This document shows positions 1 through 7,322 of a DNA stretch of 56,786 nt, piece by piece. The position numbers were made by a program, and so were the translations under genes. How positions within the stretch are numbered: position 1 is the first letter of the stretch; the number at the start of each line of letters is the position of its first letter. Below the pieces are notes generated by a model. That model was given only the letters and a program-made list of their open reading frames with translations, made no database searches and had not been told where the DNA came from. The stretch comes from Rhodopirellula sp. (GTDB lineage Bacteria; Planctomycetota; Planctomycetia; Pirellulales; Pirellulaceae), in assembly GCA_002690925.1 (NCBI GenBank), contig NZGD01000010.1:1-56786 (forward strand), given 5' to 3'.

Positions 1-114
1 CGACGGGGCCTGCTGGGTCTTGTCAGCCGTCGCCGGCGTTTGCTTGACTATGTGCGGGGTGAAGAGCCTCAGAGGTATCTCGATATCATCGGAAAACTGG
101 GCATTCGTAAGTAG
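1..114 (+). CDS. rpsO: 30S ribosomal protein S15, C-terminal end (partial)
   Basis: The first bases read in frame 1 as the last 37 residues of ribosomal protein S15, ending with tag at 112-114. The end carries the typical S15 C-terminus: an RRRRLLDY stretch followed by [13 protein letters not shown]15 is a primary binding protein of the 16S rRNA central domain. The 5' part lies outside the window. The order rpsO then pnp is the widespread bacterial arrangement, which supports the call despite the short fragment. Confidence 0.93.
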   Translation, partial: RRGLLGLVSRRRRLLDYVRGEEPQRYLDIIGKLGIRK

Positions 115-437
115 CCCGTCCGAGCCGCGGACATGCGAAGATTGCAGAGTCAACTCGCCTGTTGCAGGCTGGTTGTTGTTTCTGCCTCTCGTTTCGCAAA
201 TAAACGGCAGGCCGGATGCCTCGCGTGCTGATGGATGGTTCGCACCTATCTCTCCACAGCTGGTGATTCACCACTGTGCCGCCTCTCGAATGCAATCGTT
301 CGATTGCTCACATGCCTTAAATACCCGGATGGGCAGGCCTGCCATGACCGTGGGGATGATTATGTCACCCGATTGGTTCATGGGACCCTGGTCCGCCGAG
401 GTTTCTTGTTGTCTTGTAGGTTGAAGGAAGATTGAAA
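115..437 (+). other. rpsO-pnp intergenic leader with hairpins
   Basis: This 323-base gap separates rpsO from pnp and I see no gene in it. It holds a hairpin at 182-210: CTGC (182-185) pairs with GCAG (207-210), and CGTTT (190-194) pairs with AAACG (202-206), with a CTCT bulge. A smaller GTCCG/CGGAC hairpin lies at 118-132. In enterobacteria the rpsO-pnp leader contains an RNase III-cut stem that mediates pnp autoregulation. A similar role here is only an inference. No T-run follows either hairpin, so neither looks like a terminator. Confidence 0.4.
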
Positions 438-2720
438 GTGACAGAAAAAAGAATTCGCGTTGAAAAACAGATCGGCAAACAAACGTTGTCGTTCGAAACC
501 GGGCAGCTTGCCAAGCAAGCCGCCGGCAGTGTCCTAGTCCAATATGGTGAGACCGTTGTTCTGGTCGCTACCGCTTCGAGTGACCCGCGACCGGGTCTCG
601 ACTTTTTCCCCCTGACGTGTGATTATCGCGAGCGTCTGGCTGCTGCGGGTAAATTCCCCGGAGGATTCCTGAAGCGTGAGGGACGTCCAAGCACGAAGGA
701 AATTTTGAGCTCCCGACTGATGGACCGCCCCATTCGCCCACTTTGGCCGAACGGTTTCCGTGATGAGGTTCAGGTTCAGGCTTTTGTTATCGCAAGTGAT
801 TTGCAGAATGACGGCGATGTGTTGGCGATGAATGGTGCCGCAGCGGCTCTTCATGTCAGTGAGTTGCCATTCCAGGGACCGATCGCAAGCGTTCGCGTTG
901 GCAAGGTCGATGGCGAAATGGTTGCTTTCCCGACCAATGCAGATCTTGAGGAAAGCGAACTCGACATGATCGTCAGTGGCTCAACTGAGCAAGTGGCGAT
1001 GATCGAAGGCTTCGCGCAGGAGATGCCCGAAGACGAGATGATGGCTGCGATTCAGTTCGCTCACTCCGTCATTCGTGACGTGATTGATCTGCAGGAAGAG
1101 CTTTACGCAAAAGTGAATCCGACCAAGAAAGAGTTCGTCGCGCCCGAAGACGACGGGCTCTTGAAGCGGCTGACAGACAATTACTACGAAGACTTCAAGG
1201 CAGCACAGCAGACCCCAGGTAAGCAGGATCGCGCTGATGCTGTGCGGGCACTGCGGGATCGAGCGAAGTTGGATGTCATTCCTGATCCGAAAGCTGACGA
1301 CGCGGTTTGTGAAAAGCGTTTCAAATCGGTTTGGCACGATCTGGAAGAGGAAGTGGTTCGCGATTTGATTTACGCTGGAACACGTCCTGATGGGCGTGAC
1401 AACGAGAGTCTGCGTTCCATCTACTGCGAAACAGACCTGCTTCCACGGGTGCATGGTTCAGCATTGTTTCAGCGTGGGGAAACCCAGTCGCTTGTAACCG
1501 TTGCTCTGGGAACTTCCCGTGATGAGCAGCGAGTCGATGGATTGATGGACGAGTACAGCAAGAAATTCATGCTCGACTACAATTTTCCGCCGTTCTCGGT
1601 TGGTGAGTGTCGTCCCATTCGAGGACCAGGGCGTCGAGAAATCGGTCACGGTTGTCTTGCGGAACGCAGCGTCGCGCCTGTTCTGCCTGCTGCGGATGAT
1701 TTCCCGTACACGATTCGTGTTATCAGTGACATTCTCGAGTCCAATGGTAGTAGCTCCATGGCCAGCGTTTGTGGTGCTACGTTAGCATTGATGGCTTCTG
1801 GCGTTCCCATCACAAATCCTGTTGCCGGTATCTCGGTCGGTCTGGTTCGCAAAAGCCCTGAAGACTGGGTGTTGCTGACAGACATCCTCGGGACAGAAGA
1901 TCACTTCGGTGACATGGACTTTAAGATCGCAGGTACGCAGAACGGTATCACCGGTATTCAGCTGGACCTGAAGGTCACTGGTATCAATGAAGACATCATT
2001 CGTGCCACGCTCAAGCAATCACGAGAAGCTCGTATTGAGATCTTGCGTAAAATGCTTACGACGATTTCGCGTCCCCGTCGTGAAATTTCTGCCACTGCTC
2101 CTAGACTGCTCCGTACCAAGATCGCCCCAGATAAGATCGGAGCACTGATTGGTCCCGGCGGTAAGAATATCCGTGGGATTCAGGAGACGACCGGAGCTGT
2201 CATCGAGGTTGATGATGACGGAACAGTCCTGATCGCAAGTTCCAGCAAGGATGCCGCCGAAGAAGCTCTTCGGTCGGTGGAAGCTTGCACGGCGACTGTC
2301 CAGATTGGCAAAATTTACGATGGAACCGTAAGCAGCATCAAAGAGTTTGGTGCGTTTGTTGAGATTCTTCCTGGGCGTGACGGATTGTGTCACATCAGTG
2401 AACTCAGCAGCGGGTATATCAGCAGCATCGACAATGTCGTGAACGTTGGAGATGCCATGAAAGTCCTCGTGATCGACGTGGATGAGCATGATCGCGTCAA
2501 GTTGAGTCGTCGCCGTGCCCTTGAAGAGCTTGGTGAAGAGGATCCGATGGCAGCAGCGGCTGAAGCTGATGGTGGCGGAGAAGATCGAGAACGAGGTGGC
2601 GATCGTGACCGCGATGACGATCGGCCTCGTCGCCGACGCGGTGGCGGTGGCGGTGGCGGCCGTGGTGGTCGCGGCGGTGGACGTCGCGACGGCGGTGGCG
2701 GTGGTCGTAGCCGCGACTGA
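438..2720 (+). CDS. pnp: Polyribonucleotide nucleotidyltransferase (PNPase)
   Basis: 3'-to-5' phosphorolytic exoribonuclease that degrades mRNA as a trimer. Two RNase PH domains fill the first ~550 residues; the second contains the conserved GPGRREIGHG and ESNGSSSMASVCG motifs. A KH domain with the GxxG loop (GPGGKN) and an S1 domain (YDGTVSSIKEFGAFVE) follow. The last ~45 residues are a low-complexity Asp/Arg then Gly/Arg tail with RGG-type repeats, beyond the usual end of the S1 domain and making the protein longer than the ~700-residue norm. The frame is open from a TTG at 432, but the strong GAAGGAAG box at 423-430 lies only 1 base from that TTG and 7 bases from the GTG at 438, so GTG 438 is chosen. 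It is followed by a factor-independent terminator. Confidence 0.97.
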   Translation: MTEKRIRVEKQIGKQTLSFETGQLAKQAAGSVLVQYGETVVLVATASSDPRPGLDFFPLTCDYRERLAAAGKFPGGFLKREGRPSTKEILSSRLMDRPIRPLWPNGFRDEVQVQAFVIASDLQNDGDVLAMNGAAAALHVSELPFQGPIASVRVGKVDGEMVAFPTNADLEESELDMIVSGSTEQVAMIEGFAQEMPEDEMMAAIQFAHSVIRDVIDLQEELYAKVNPTKKEFVAPEDDGLLKRLTDNYYEDFKAAQQTPGKQDRADAVRALRDRAKLDVIPDPKADDAVCEKRFKSVWHDLEEEVVRDLIYAGTRPDGRDNESLRSIYCETDLLPRVHGSALFQRGETQSLVTVALGTSRDEQRVDGLMDEYSKKFMLDYNFPPFSVGECRPIRGPGRREIGHGCLAERSVAPVLPAADDFPYTIRVISDILESNGSSSMASVCGATLALMASGVPITNPVAGISVGLVRKSPEDWVLLTDILGTEDHFGDMDFKIAGTQNGITGIQLDLKVTGINEDIIRATLKQSREARIEILRKMLTTISRPRREISATAPRLLRTKIAPDKIGALIGPGGKNIRGIQETTGAVIEVDDDGTVLIASSSKDAAEEALRSVEACTATVQIGKIYDGTVSSIKEFGAFVEILPGRDGLCHISELSSGYISSIDNVVNVGDAMKVLVIDVDEHDRVKLSRRRALEELGEEDPMAAAAEADGGGEDRERGGDRDRDDDRPRRRRGGGGGGGRGGRGGGRRDGGGGGRSRD

Positions 2721-2812
2721 GCCCAATTCAATGGCGTCCCAACCGATGCCGTTGAATTCGAATCTAAATGAGTCCGGCAGCACAGGGTGTCTGCCGGTGC
2801 CAGTCTTGAGAG

Positions 2813-2843
2813 GCCGACGCGAGATTTCGTGTCGGCTTTTTTT
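2813..2843 (+). terminator. Rho-independent terminator after pnp
   Basis: GCCGACGCGA (2813-2822) pairs with TCGTGTCGGC (2827-2836), with one G-U pair, around a four-base GATT loop. Seven T's follow (2837-2843). It sits about 90 bases past the pnp stop. A separate hairpin, CCGGCAG/CTGCCGG at 2774-2797, lies between the stop and this terminator and has no T-run. Confidence 0.9.
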
Positions 2844-2995
2844 ATGTTCTACTCGTGGTTGGTGTGCGGCTTTGAGCGGACTTCGTTGTGTGAGAACTTA
2901 ACTGACAGTAGGTGCTGTCTTGGCTCGAGTTTTTAAGGTTTCAGCTCGAGCGTCTCGTGTGCGCGGTTTCGCGTTCGGAGTCAATGCGAACAACA

Positions 2996-3967
2996 TCAGT
3001 CAGAAAATGAGGCATTGATAAATTCAGCTACGCGATTCAACTGCGCCTCTGTGAAGAATTCCCCTCCGCCGTGTGTGCCGCCATGGACCACGACGAAGTC
3101 AACCGAGCAACCAGCTTTTCTGTACGCACCTTCGAGCTCGTGGGATTGATTAATCGGCATTTGTGGGTCTTGGTCACCGTGAAGTAACAACAGCGGGGGA
3201 TCGTCGGAATCAACATGAGAGACGGGGCTCGCGAGTGCCGCAAGTTCCGGCTTTTGGTCTGGCTGGCCGCGTAGCAGTAACTGCAAAGCGGGTATCCGCA
3301 CACTCAAGCCATGTGGCGTTGACTGTTGCAATATCGTTTGCAGGTTGGATGCACCAAAAAACGATACGATCGCTTTCAGTTTTCGATTATTTGCGTTCGG
3401 AGACTTTGAGTTCGTCACTTGTCCCGGGCGGCTTCGTGCTGACAACGCGGGCACACCGTGGGAGACACCTACCAGAGCTGCCAGGTGTCCGCCTGCCGAA
3501 GAGCCGGCAATTGCAAAGCGGTTGGGGTCGAGTTCAAGTTCTTTAGCATGTAGATGCAGGTAATCAATCGCAAGGTTGATGTCGTGAACCTGCGCTGGAA
3601 ACGGAGCATCGCCGCTGAGTCGATAGTCTACGCTAGCGATCGCTAGTCCGTGCTTAAGGAGTTGAGTGATCGGAACATGGGTTCTTGTTCCGGCTCTCCA
3701 GGCACCACCGTGTACCCAAACTACAAGCGGGCTAGGATCCGTCTGACCTTCTGGGATGTAAAGGTCTAGCAACTGCGGCTTTTGGTTCGGTTCAGCGTAG
3801 CTGATACCGGGTTTGGTGGGGCTCGCTCCGTGTGCATTTTTGATGGAATGTTGTTCCATGGTGGACAGAGCCGCAAGTACAAGTGTGATCGAGAAAACAT
3901 AGTGTTGATTTGACTGGCGCACGGCGTTTTTGCTTTCGGTGGATTCGTCAGGAATATCGGAAAGCAT
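2996..3967 (-). CDS. Alpha/beta hydrolase (esterase/lipase-like)
   Basis: A carboxylesterase-type alpha/beta hydrolase of the BD-FAE / hormone-sensitive-lipase group. Visible motifs in order: the HGG oxyanion segment (VVWVHGGAW), the nucleophile elbow GSSAGG, the acid region LLLLHGDQDPQMP, and a late catalytic His in HGGTHGGG. All catalytic elements are therefore present. A hydrophobic stretch (YVFSITLVLAALS, about residues 23-35) suggests an exported protein, but it lies unusually far from the first Met, so the start is uncertain. Substrate cannot be told. The MerR-type regulator at 4157-5047 lies upstream on the same strand, 189 bases away, and no terminator is obvious between them, so co-transcription is possible. 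Confidence 0.85.
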   Translation of the reverse strand: MLSDIPDESTESKNAVRQSNQHYVFSITLVLAALSTMEQHSIKNAHGASPTKPGISYAEPNQKPQLLDLYIPEGQTDPSPLVVWVHGGAWRAGTRTHVPITQLLKHGLAIASVDYRLSGDAPFPAQVHDINLAIDYLHLHAKELELDPNRFAIAGSSAGGHLAALVGVSHGVPALSARSRPGQVTNSKSPNANNRKLKAIVSFFGASNLQTILQQSTPHGLSVRIPALQLLLRGQPDQKPELAALASPVSHVDSDDPPLLLLHGDQDPQMPINQSHELEGAYRKAGCSVDFVVVHGGTHGGGEFFTEAQLNRVAEFINASFSD

Positions 3968-4156
3968 GTCTCGACGGCCGTTCTCTCAGGAACGATTTGC
4001 AGGACTGCATAAGGTTGGTGTCATGCAGGACTGTCTTTGAGAAAACACAGAGCTTCCCGGTCTGTGGGAGTGTTCGAAGAAGGTCGGCACGCGGATGTTA
4101 AAGCCCGCAACCGTCAGGCTGCGACAAGCGATACCTACTCGCTGGCATGCAACCCT

Positions 4157-5047
4157 TTAAAGTCCGCCGACCGGCCGGATCATGGAGGCAAGATCGACGA
4201 GATTTCGCAAGCCGTCGCAGTGTGCTGTGTACCTGAGTTGCGGGCGTAACTCTGAAGATAGGGCTCGCCCGCCTACCAGTAGCGAAACGTCATCGCTGAT
4301 GTGCTCGGCTAATCGGTTCTGCTCAGAAACGAATGAAGAGGTGTCTGAGATCGTAGAAACGCTCAGCCAGACAAGTTGCGGCTGGTAGTCGAGAATCGCC
4401 TGTAAGAAACTATCGGTGGGCAGGTTGCTCCCCAAGCTGACCGCATTCCAGCCAGCCTCTCTTAAAGAGAGTTCTACAAGAGCAGTTGGGAGCTGATAAG
4501 GATCTCCTTCCGGAGCACCCCCAATGGCTACTGCCGCGTTGTCTGCGATTGGAGGTAAATCACCGCGAAGTTCATTGATAAGGCGAATGCAGATGTCACA
4601 TCCTCGCCGCTCTTGATAAGCATCTAGCTGGTCGCAGTCCCATGCTTGCCCGAATCCGTGCATCGCATCCGTAACCAGATATCCGGCAACTTCACTACGT
4701 AGTTCTCCGCTGCGAACGCGTTTCCAAACCACCCGACGGCATGTGTCCTCGTCGCCACTTGCCAACGCGTTTCGAAACAGTCGCTGATCCGGGTCATCGC
4801 CTCCGGGAACGGGGCCTCCGCGGCGGGTCTGCTGTGACGGAAGACCGAGAGCCTGAGGAGACTCAAGGTTTCGATCGGTTCTCCTCAGAAAATCCTGGAG
4901 TCCTTCAAGTGTGATCTTCCGATGGCCGCCAACCGTTCGGATCGTCGGTATTGCCCCCTGATCACACCAACGCTTCACGGAAGATTCACTGGCGCTTAAC
5001 GCGACAGCGACTTGCTTCGGCGAGTACTGAGGTTGCTGTGCAGGCAT
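4157..5047 (-). CDS. CarH/LitR-like MerR regulator with degenerate B12-binding domain
   Basis: A 296-residue regulator with the architecture of CarH/CarA/LitR: an N-terminal MerR-type winged HTH (residues ~8-55), a helical B12-cap region (~87-165) and a Rossmann-like cobalamin-binding fold (~170-290). In photoreceptor CarH proteins adenosylcobalamin is bound through an ExH...G motif and a cap W-x9-EH motif. Here the equivalent ligand loop reads GDPYQLP (181-187), with Tyr184 in place of His and Pro187 in place of Gly. The cap motif reads W136-x9-E146-R147, so its His is also lost. The later VGGRAL turn is kept. I infer a regulator of this family that no longer binds B12 in the standard way. 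It is divergent from a sigma-factor gene, and an operator-like palindrome lies 24 bp upstream of its start, which suggests autoregulation. Confidence 0.88.
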   Translation of the reverse strand: MPAQQPQYSPKQVAVALSASESSVKRWCDQGAIPTIRTVGGHRKITLEGLQDFLRRTDRNLESPQALGLPSQQTRRGGPVPGGDDPDQRLFRNALASGDEDTCRRVVWKRVRSGELRSEVAGYLVTDAMHGFGQAWDCDQLDAYQERRGCDICIRLINELRGDLPPIADNAAVAIGGAPEGDPYQLPTALVELSLREAGWNAVSLGSNLPTDSFLQAILDYQPQLVWLSVSTISDTSSFVSEQNRLAEHISDDVSLLVGGRALSSELRPQLRYTAHCDGLRNLVDLASMIRPVGGL

Positions 5048-5070
5048 GTATTTTCAGTGTTGGGGTCGAT

Positions 5071-5084
5071 TTGAACGTTTTCAA
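5071..5084. promoter_or_regulatory. Putative operator palindrome upstream of the MerR/B12-like gene
   Basis: TTGAA-CGTT-TTCAA is an inverted repeat with 5-base arms, centred about 30 bp upstream of the regulator's start codon. It contains TGAACGTTTT, the same decamer found twice more (once inverted) upstream of the divergent sigma-factor gene. Binding by the neighbouring regulator is an inference. Confidence 0.55.
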
Positions 5085-5226
5085 TTCTTACGAAGTATAC
5101 CGGCTCAGTCAATGTTTTCGGAGAGAAACTGGCCTCGAATGCCGTGTTTTTCAATAAATTAGATTATTTTTTCCCGTTTTGAGTAAAAACCCGTTGCCGA
5201 GCAATTCAAGCGGCGATATACCTAGA

Positions 5227-5284
5227 TGAACGTTTTGGATGTTTAAACCGTTCAAAACGTTCACACGGGAGCTGGAAACGTTCA
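5227..5284. promoter_or_regulatory. Operator array upstream of the sigma-factor gene
   Basis: This stretch has one TGAACG (5227-5232) and three CGTTCA copies (5249-5254, 5258-5263, 5279-5284). TGAACGTTTTG (5227-5237) and CAAAACGTTCA (5253-5263) form a perfect 11-bp inverted repeat with a 15-base spacer. The last two CGTTCA copies are 21 bp apart, two helical turns. The array lies 46-103 bp before the sigma-factor ATG and shares its core with the palindrome at 5071-5084, as expected for one regulator controlling both divergent genes. The inverted repeat could alternatively fold in a leader RNA. Confidence 0.6.
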
Positions 5285-5329
5285 GCCCCACATGTCCCGC
5301 CGAGAATTTCAAACGGAGACGCCAGTCTT

Positions 5330-6403
5330 ATGTCGAGTCGAACAAAGCAAGCCACCGCGAAGGAAAACGACAGCACTCAGGGTACTCGACTCACCGCGAG
5401 TGCCGTTCCCCCTCGCGTCGGAGCATGGATTTCGTCCAAGGAGCTTGCCGAGGCCAACGCCGATATCCTCCAAGAGCTCGTGGTCGCCAGTTCAGACCCC
5501 GTGGCTTTGAAGGCACATACGAAGAAATGGCTGCGTCGAGAATTGGGATTCATTGGCAATCCGGAGTTTTCCGAACCACGTGCGGGACGTGCTATCTTTT
5601 CAGCAGAGTTGGGTTTGGCACCGCGTCGCAGCGAGCTCGGTATCGCTGCTTTACGAAAGAGTGGTGTCGACCTGCCCATTCACTTGAGCCGACTCTGCGA
5701 GGCTCCTTTGTTGAGTCAGGAACAGGAACAGTTGTTGTTTCAGCGTATGAACTTTTTGATGCATCAAGCGTCGGTGCACCGCAGCTTGCTCAGCGTTGAT
5801 CGTCCCTCGAGAGTGCGGCTTAATTTGATCGAGAAATTGGTGGCACTGGCCGAGTGGCATCGAGATCGCATCGTTGAGGCAAACCTCCGTCTAGTATTCT
5901 CGATCGTTAAGAAGTTTGTAAATCCGAACAACACTTTCGACGATCTGTTAAGCGACGGTATCGTAGGTTTAATCAGGGCAGTGGAAAAGTTCGACTACGA
6001 TCGCGGGTTCAGATTCAGCACCTACGCAACTCAGGTCGTTCGCCGCAACTCGTACAGGACTGTCGTGGTCAACCAGCAGGATCGTCAAAAGGTGGCAAGC
6101 GGCCTGCAGGACATGGACCTCGAAATCAGCGACGAAGGCAGAAGCTCGGCGATCAGTGAGAAGCGATGGCACGAGCTCCGAAGCCGTTTGGCTGTGATGC
6201 TCGACGATCTCGATCGCCGCGAAAAGTTTATTGTGCGTGCTCGCTTTTCGCTTGGATCCCATCGTAAAGTGCACACGCTGCAATCACTCGCAGACCGATT
6301 GGGAATTTCAAAGGAGCGTGTACGTCAGCTAGAGCGTCGTGCGATGGATAAACTACGTGCCATGGCCGGTGAAGTTCAATTAGTGGAACTCGACGCATCC
6401 TGA
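5330..6403 (+). CDS. Sigma-70 family RNA polymerase sigma factor
   Basis: A 357-residue sigma-70 family protein. Region 2 spans about 178-250 (ANLRLVFSIVKKF; DDLLSDGIVGLIRAVEKFDY; FSTYATQVVRR). Region 4 spans about 290-346 with a helix-turn-helix ending GISKERVRQLERRAMDKLR. A region-1.2-like piece (PLLSQEQEQLLFQRMN) is present near residues 126-141. Region 3 is short or missing, and about 110 N-terminal residues are of no recognised family. It is thus an alternative factor, distinct from the rpoD-type gene at 34455-36149. GGAG at 5315-5318 lies 11 bases before the ATG. It is divergent from the CarH-like regulator and its upstream region carries the repeated CGTTCA sites. Pairing of a CarH/LitR-type repressor with a sigma factor is known from LitR/LitS, but LitS is an ECF factor, so this partner is of a different kind. 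Confidence 0.92.
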   Translation: MSSRTKQATAKENDSTQGTRLTASAVPPRVGAWISSKELAEANADILQELVVASSDPVALKAHTKKWLRRELGFIGNPEFSEPRAGRAIFSAELGLAPRRSELGIAALRKSGVDLPIHLSRLCEAPLLSQEQEQLLFQRMNFLMHQASVHRSLLSVDRPSRVRLNLIEKLVALAEWHRDRIVEANLRLVFSIVKKFVNPNNTFDDLLSDGIVGLIRAVEKFDYDRGFRFSTYATQVVRRNSYRTVVVNQQDRQKVASGLQDMDLEISDEGRSSAISEKRWHELRSRLAVMLDDLDRREKFIVRARFSLGSHRKVHTLQSLADRLGISKERVRQLERRAMDKLRAMAGEVQLVELDAS

Positions 6404-6639
6404 GTGCAGGTTGATGAACTCGGGGGCCCGCGTTGTTTAGCTGCCTCCGATGCCCCGGTTTTTGGGTAAGTGACTGTCGTAACCGCCATTTGAACCATTT
6501 CGCCCGCTGTTTTGCGAGCTGCCAGATCGGGTAGTTTCGAAGTCGGCAGGTACTCGGGCGACAGCAGGCTGTCATTGTGATCAGGTGTTGGCCCGGCACG
6601 CTTGCCAGTCATACGGGCCTCTTCACTGAGCCAGCGCAA
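6376..6639 (-). CDS. Possible small hypothetical protein
   Basis: An 87-residue open frame converging on the sigma-factor gene and overlapping its last 28 bases. It begins with TTG, preceded by AAGGAAAAG at good spacing. The composition (few Cys, Trp and Arg; many Ala, Thr, Pro, Ser) is less like an antisense shadow than most short frames here. I recognise no family, signal peptide or membrane segment. It may be non-coding. Confidence 0.3.
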   Translation of the reverse strand: MRWLSEEARMTGKRAGPTPDHNDSLLSPEYLPTSKLPDLAARKTAGEMVQMAVTTVTYPKTGASEAAKQRGPPSSSTCTQDASSSTN

Positions 6640-7072
6640 CTTTTCCTTTTCACTTGCTTCGTCTTCTGGGTGTCATTTCGGTACGAATGGCAGCAGTGAC
6701 TTGTTGAGAGAGAGTCAAGGCTAGCATTAGCCAACCCCCAATTTTTTCAAAGCCGCAAGGTTTTGGAGAATCAGGATTCTGGTGAGTCGGGCTTCTGGAG
6801 AGTTGGGGGAAACTGTGACGCTGGGCAGGATTTGAATCGTCAGAATGAGCCCGCGAAGTTGAGTCACCGAAGGCAAGCTTCTCTACTTGTGCTTCCGTTT
6901 TTGTCCGTGAACATTCGAATTCGCGAGTGCTATCTATAGTTTGTCCTCGCCCATGAGCAGCGAAGCTTTTTCTGGCGTCGGCGAGGAGATCAGCCTGCGG
7001 CAGGTGATGAATGGATGGGCCGCGATTTGATGGATCTGTTGCCTTTCAATGGACACGGAAGTCCTTCAGAAG
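6640..7072. other. Intergenic region, no gene seen
   Basis: No convincing coding frame on either strand. CCCCCAA (6735-6741) and TTGGGGG (6803-6809) could close a structure of about 75 bases that contains the small hairpin AGAAT/ATTCT and a repeated TTCTGG. Whether this is a structured RNA cannot be judged from one sequence. It ends at the selC gene. Confidence 0.3.
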
Positions 7073-7166
7073 CGGAAGCGGATGGGAATCGAACCCACCA
7101 AGCGCCTTTTCGGACGCTTCACCAGTTTTGAAGACTAGGGCGGTCACCAGACCAGCAAACGCTTCC
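7073..7166 (-). tRNA. selC: tRNA-Sec (anticodon UCA)
   Basis: Read on the minus strand this is a selenocysteine tRNA. The acceptor stem begins GGAAGCG (7166 downward) and pairs with CGCTTCC (7074-7080). The eighth acceptor pair typical of tRNA-Sec would be a mismatch. The D stem has GGTC/GACC. A five-pair anticodon stem closes the loop CTTCAAA, giving anticodon TCA, which reads UGA. The long variable arm is AAGCG(T)CC-GAAAA-GGCGCTT, a seven-pair stem with one bulge. The T arm has a TTCGATT loop. The discriminator is G at 7073 and CCA is not encoded. The exceptional variable arm together with a UCA anticodon distinguishes it from tRNA-Ser, -Leu and -Trp. It is divergent from the UGA-containing gene at 7323. 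Confidence 0.93.
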
Positions 7167-7322
7167 GAATAGCCTGCCCGCAATGTCTGCTAGCGGCTAA
7201 ACTGCTGCTAGCTTAGCGGCCAGAACGCCTGCTTGGCAATGAGTTGTGGTTGCAGCAGCTTTCATTTAGTTGATCACCGGTAATGTGATCTGTGGCATTC
7301 GAGGGGAAACGAGGAGCGTTCA

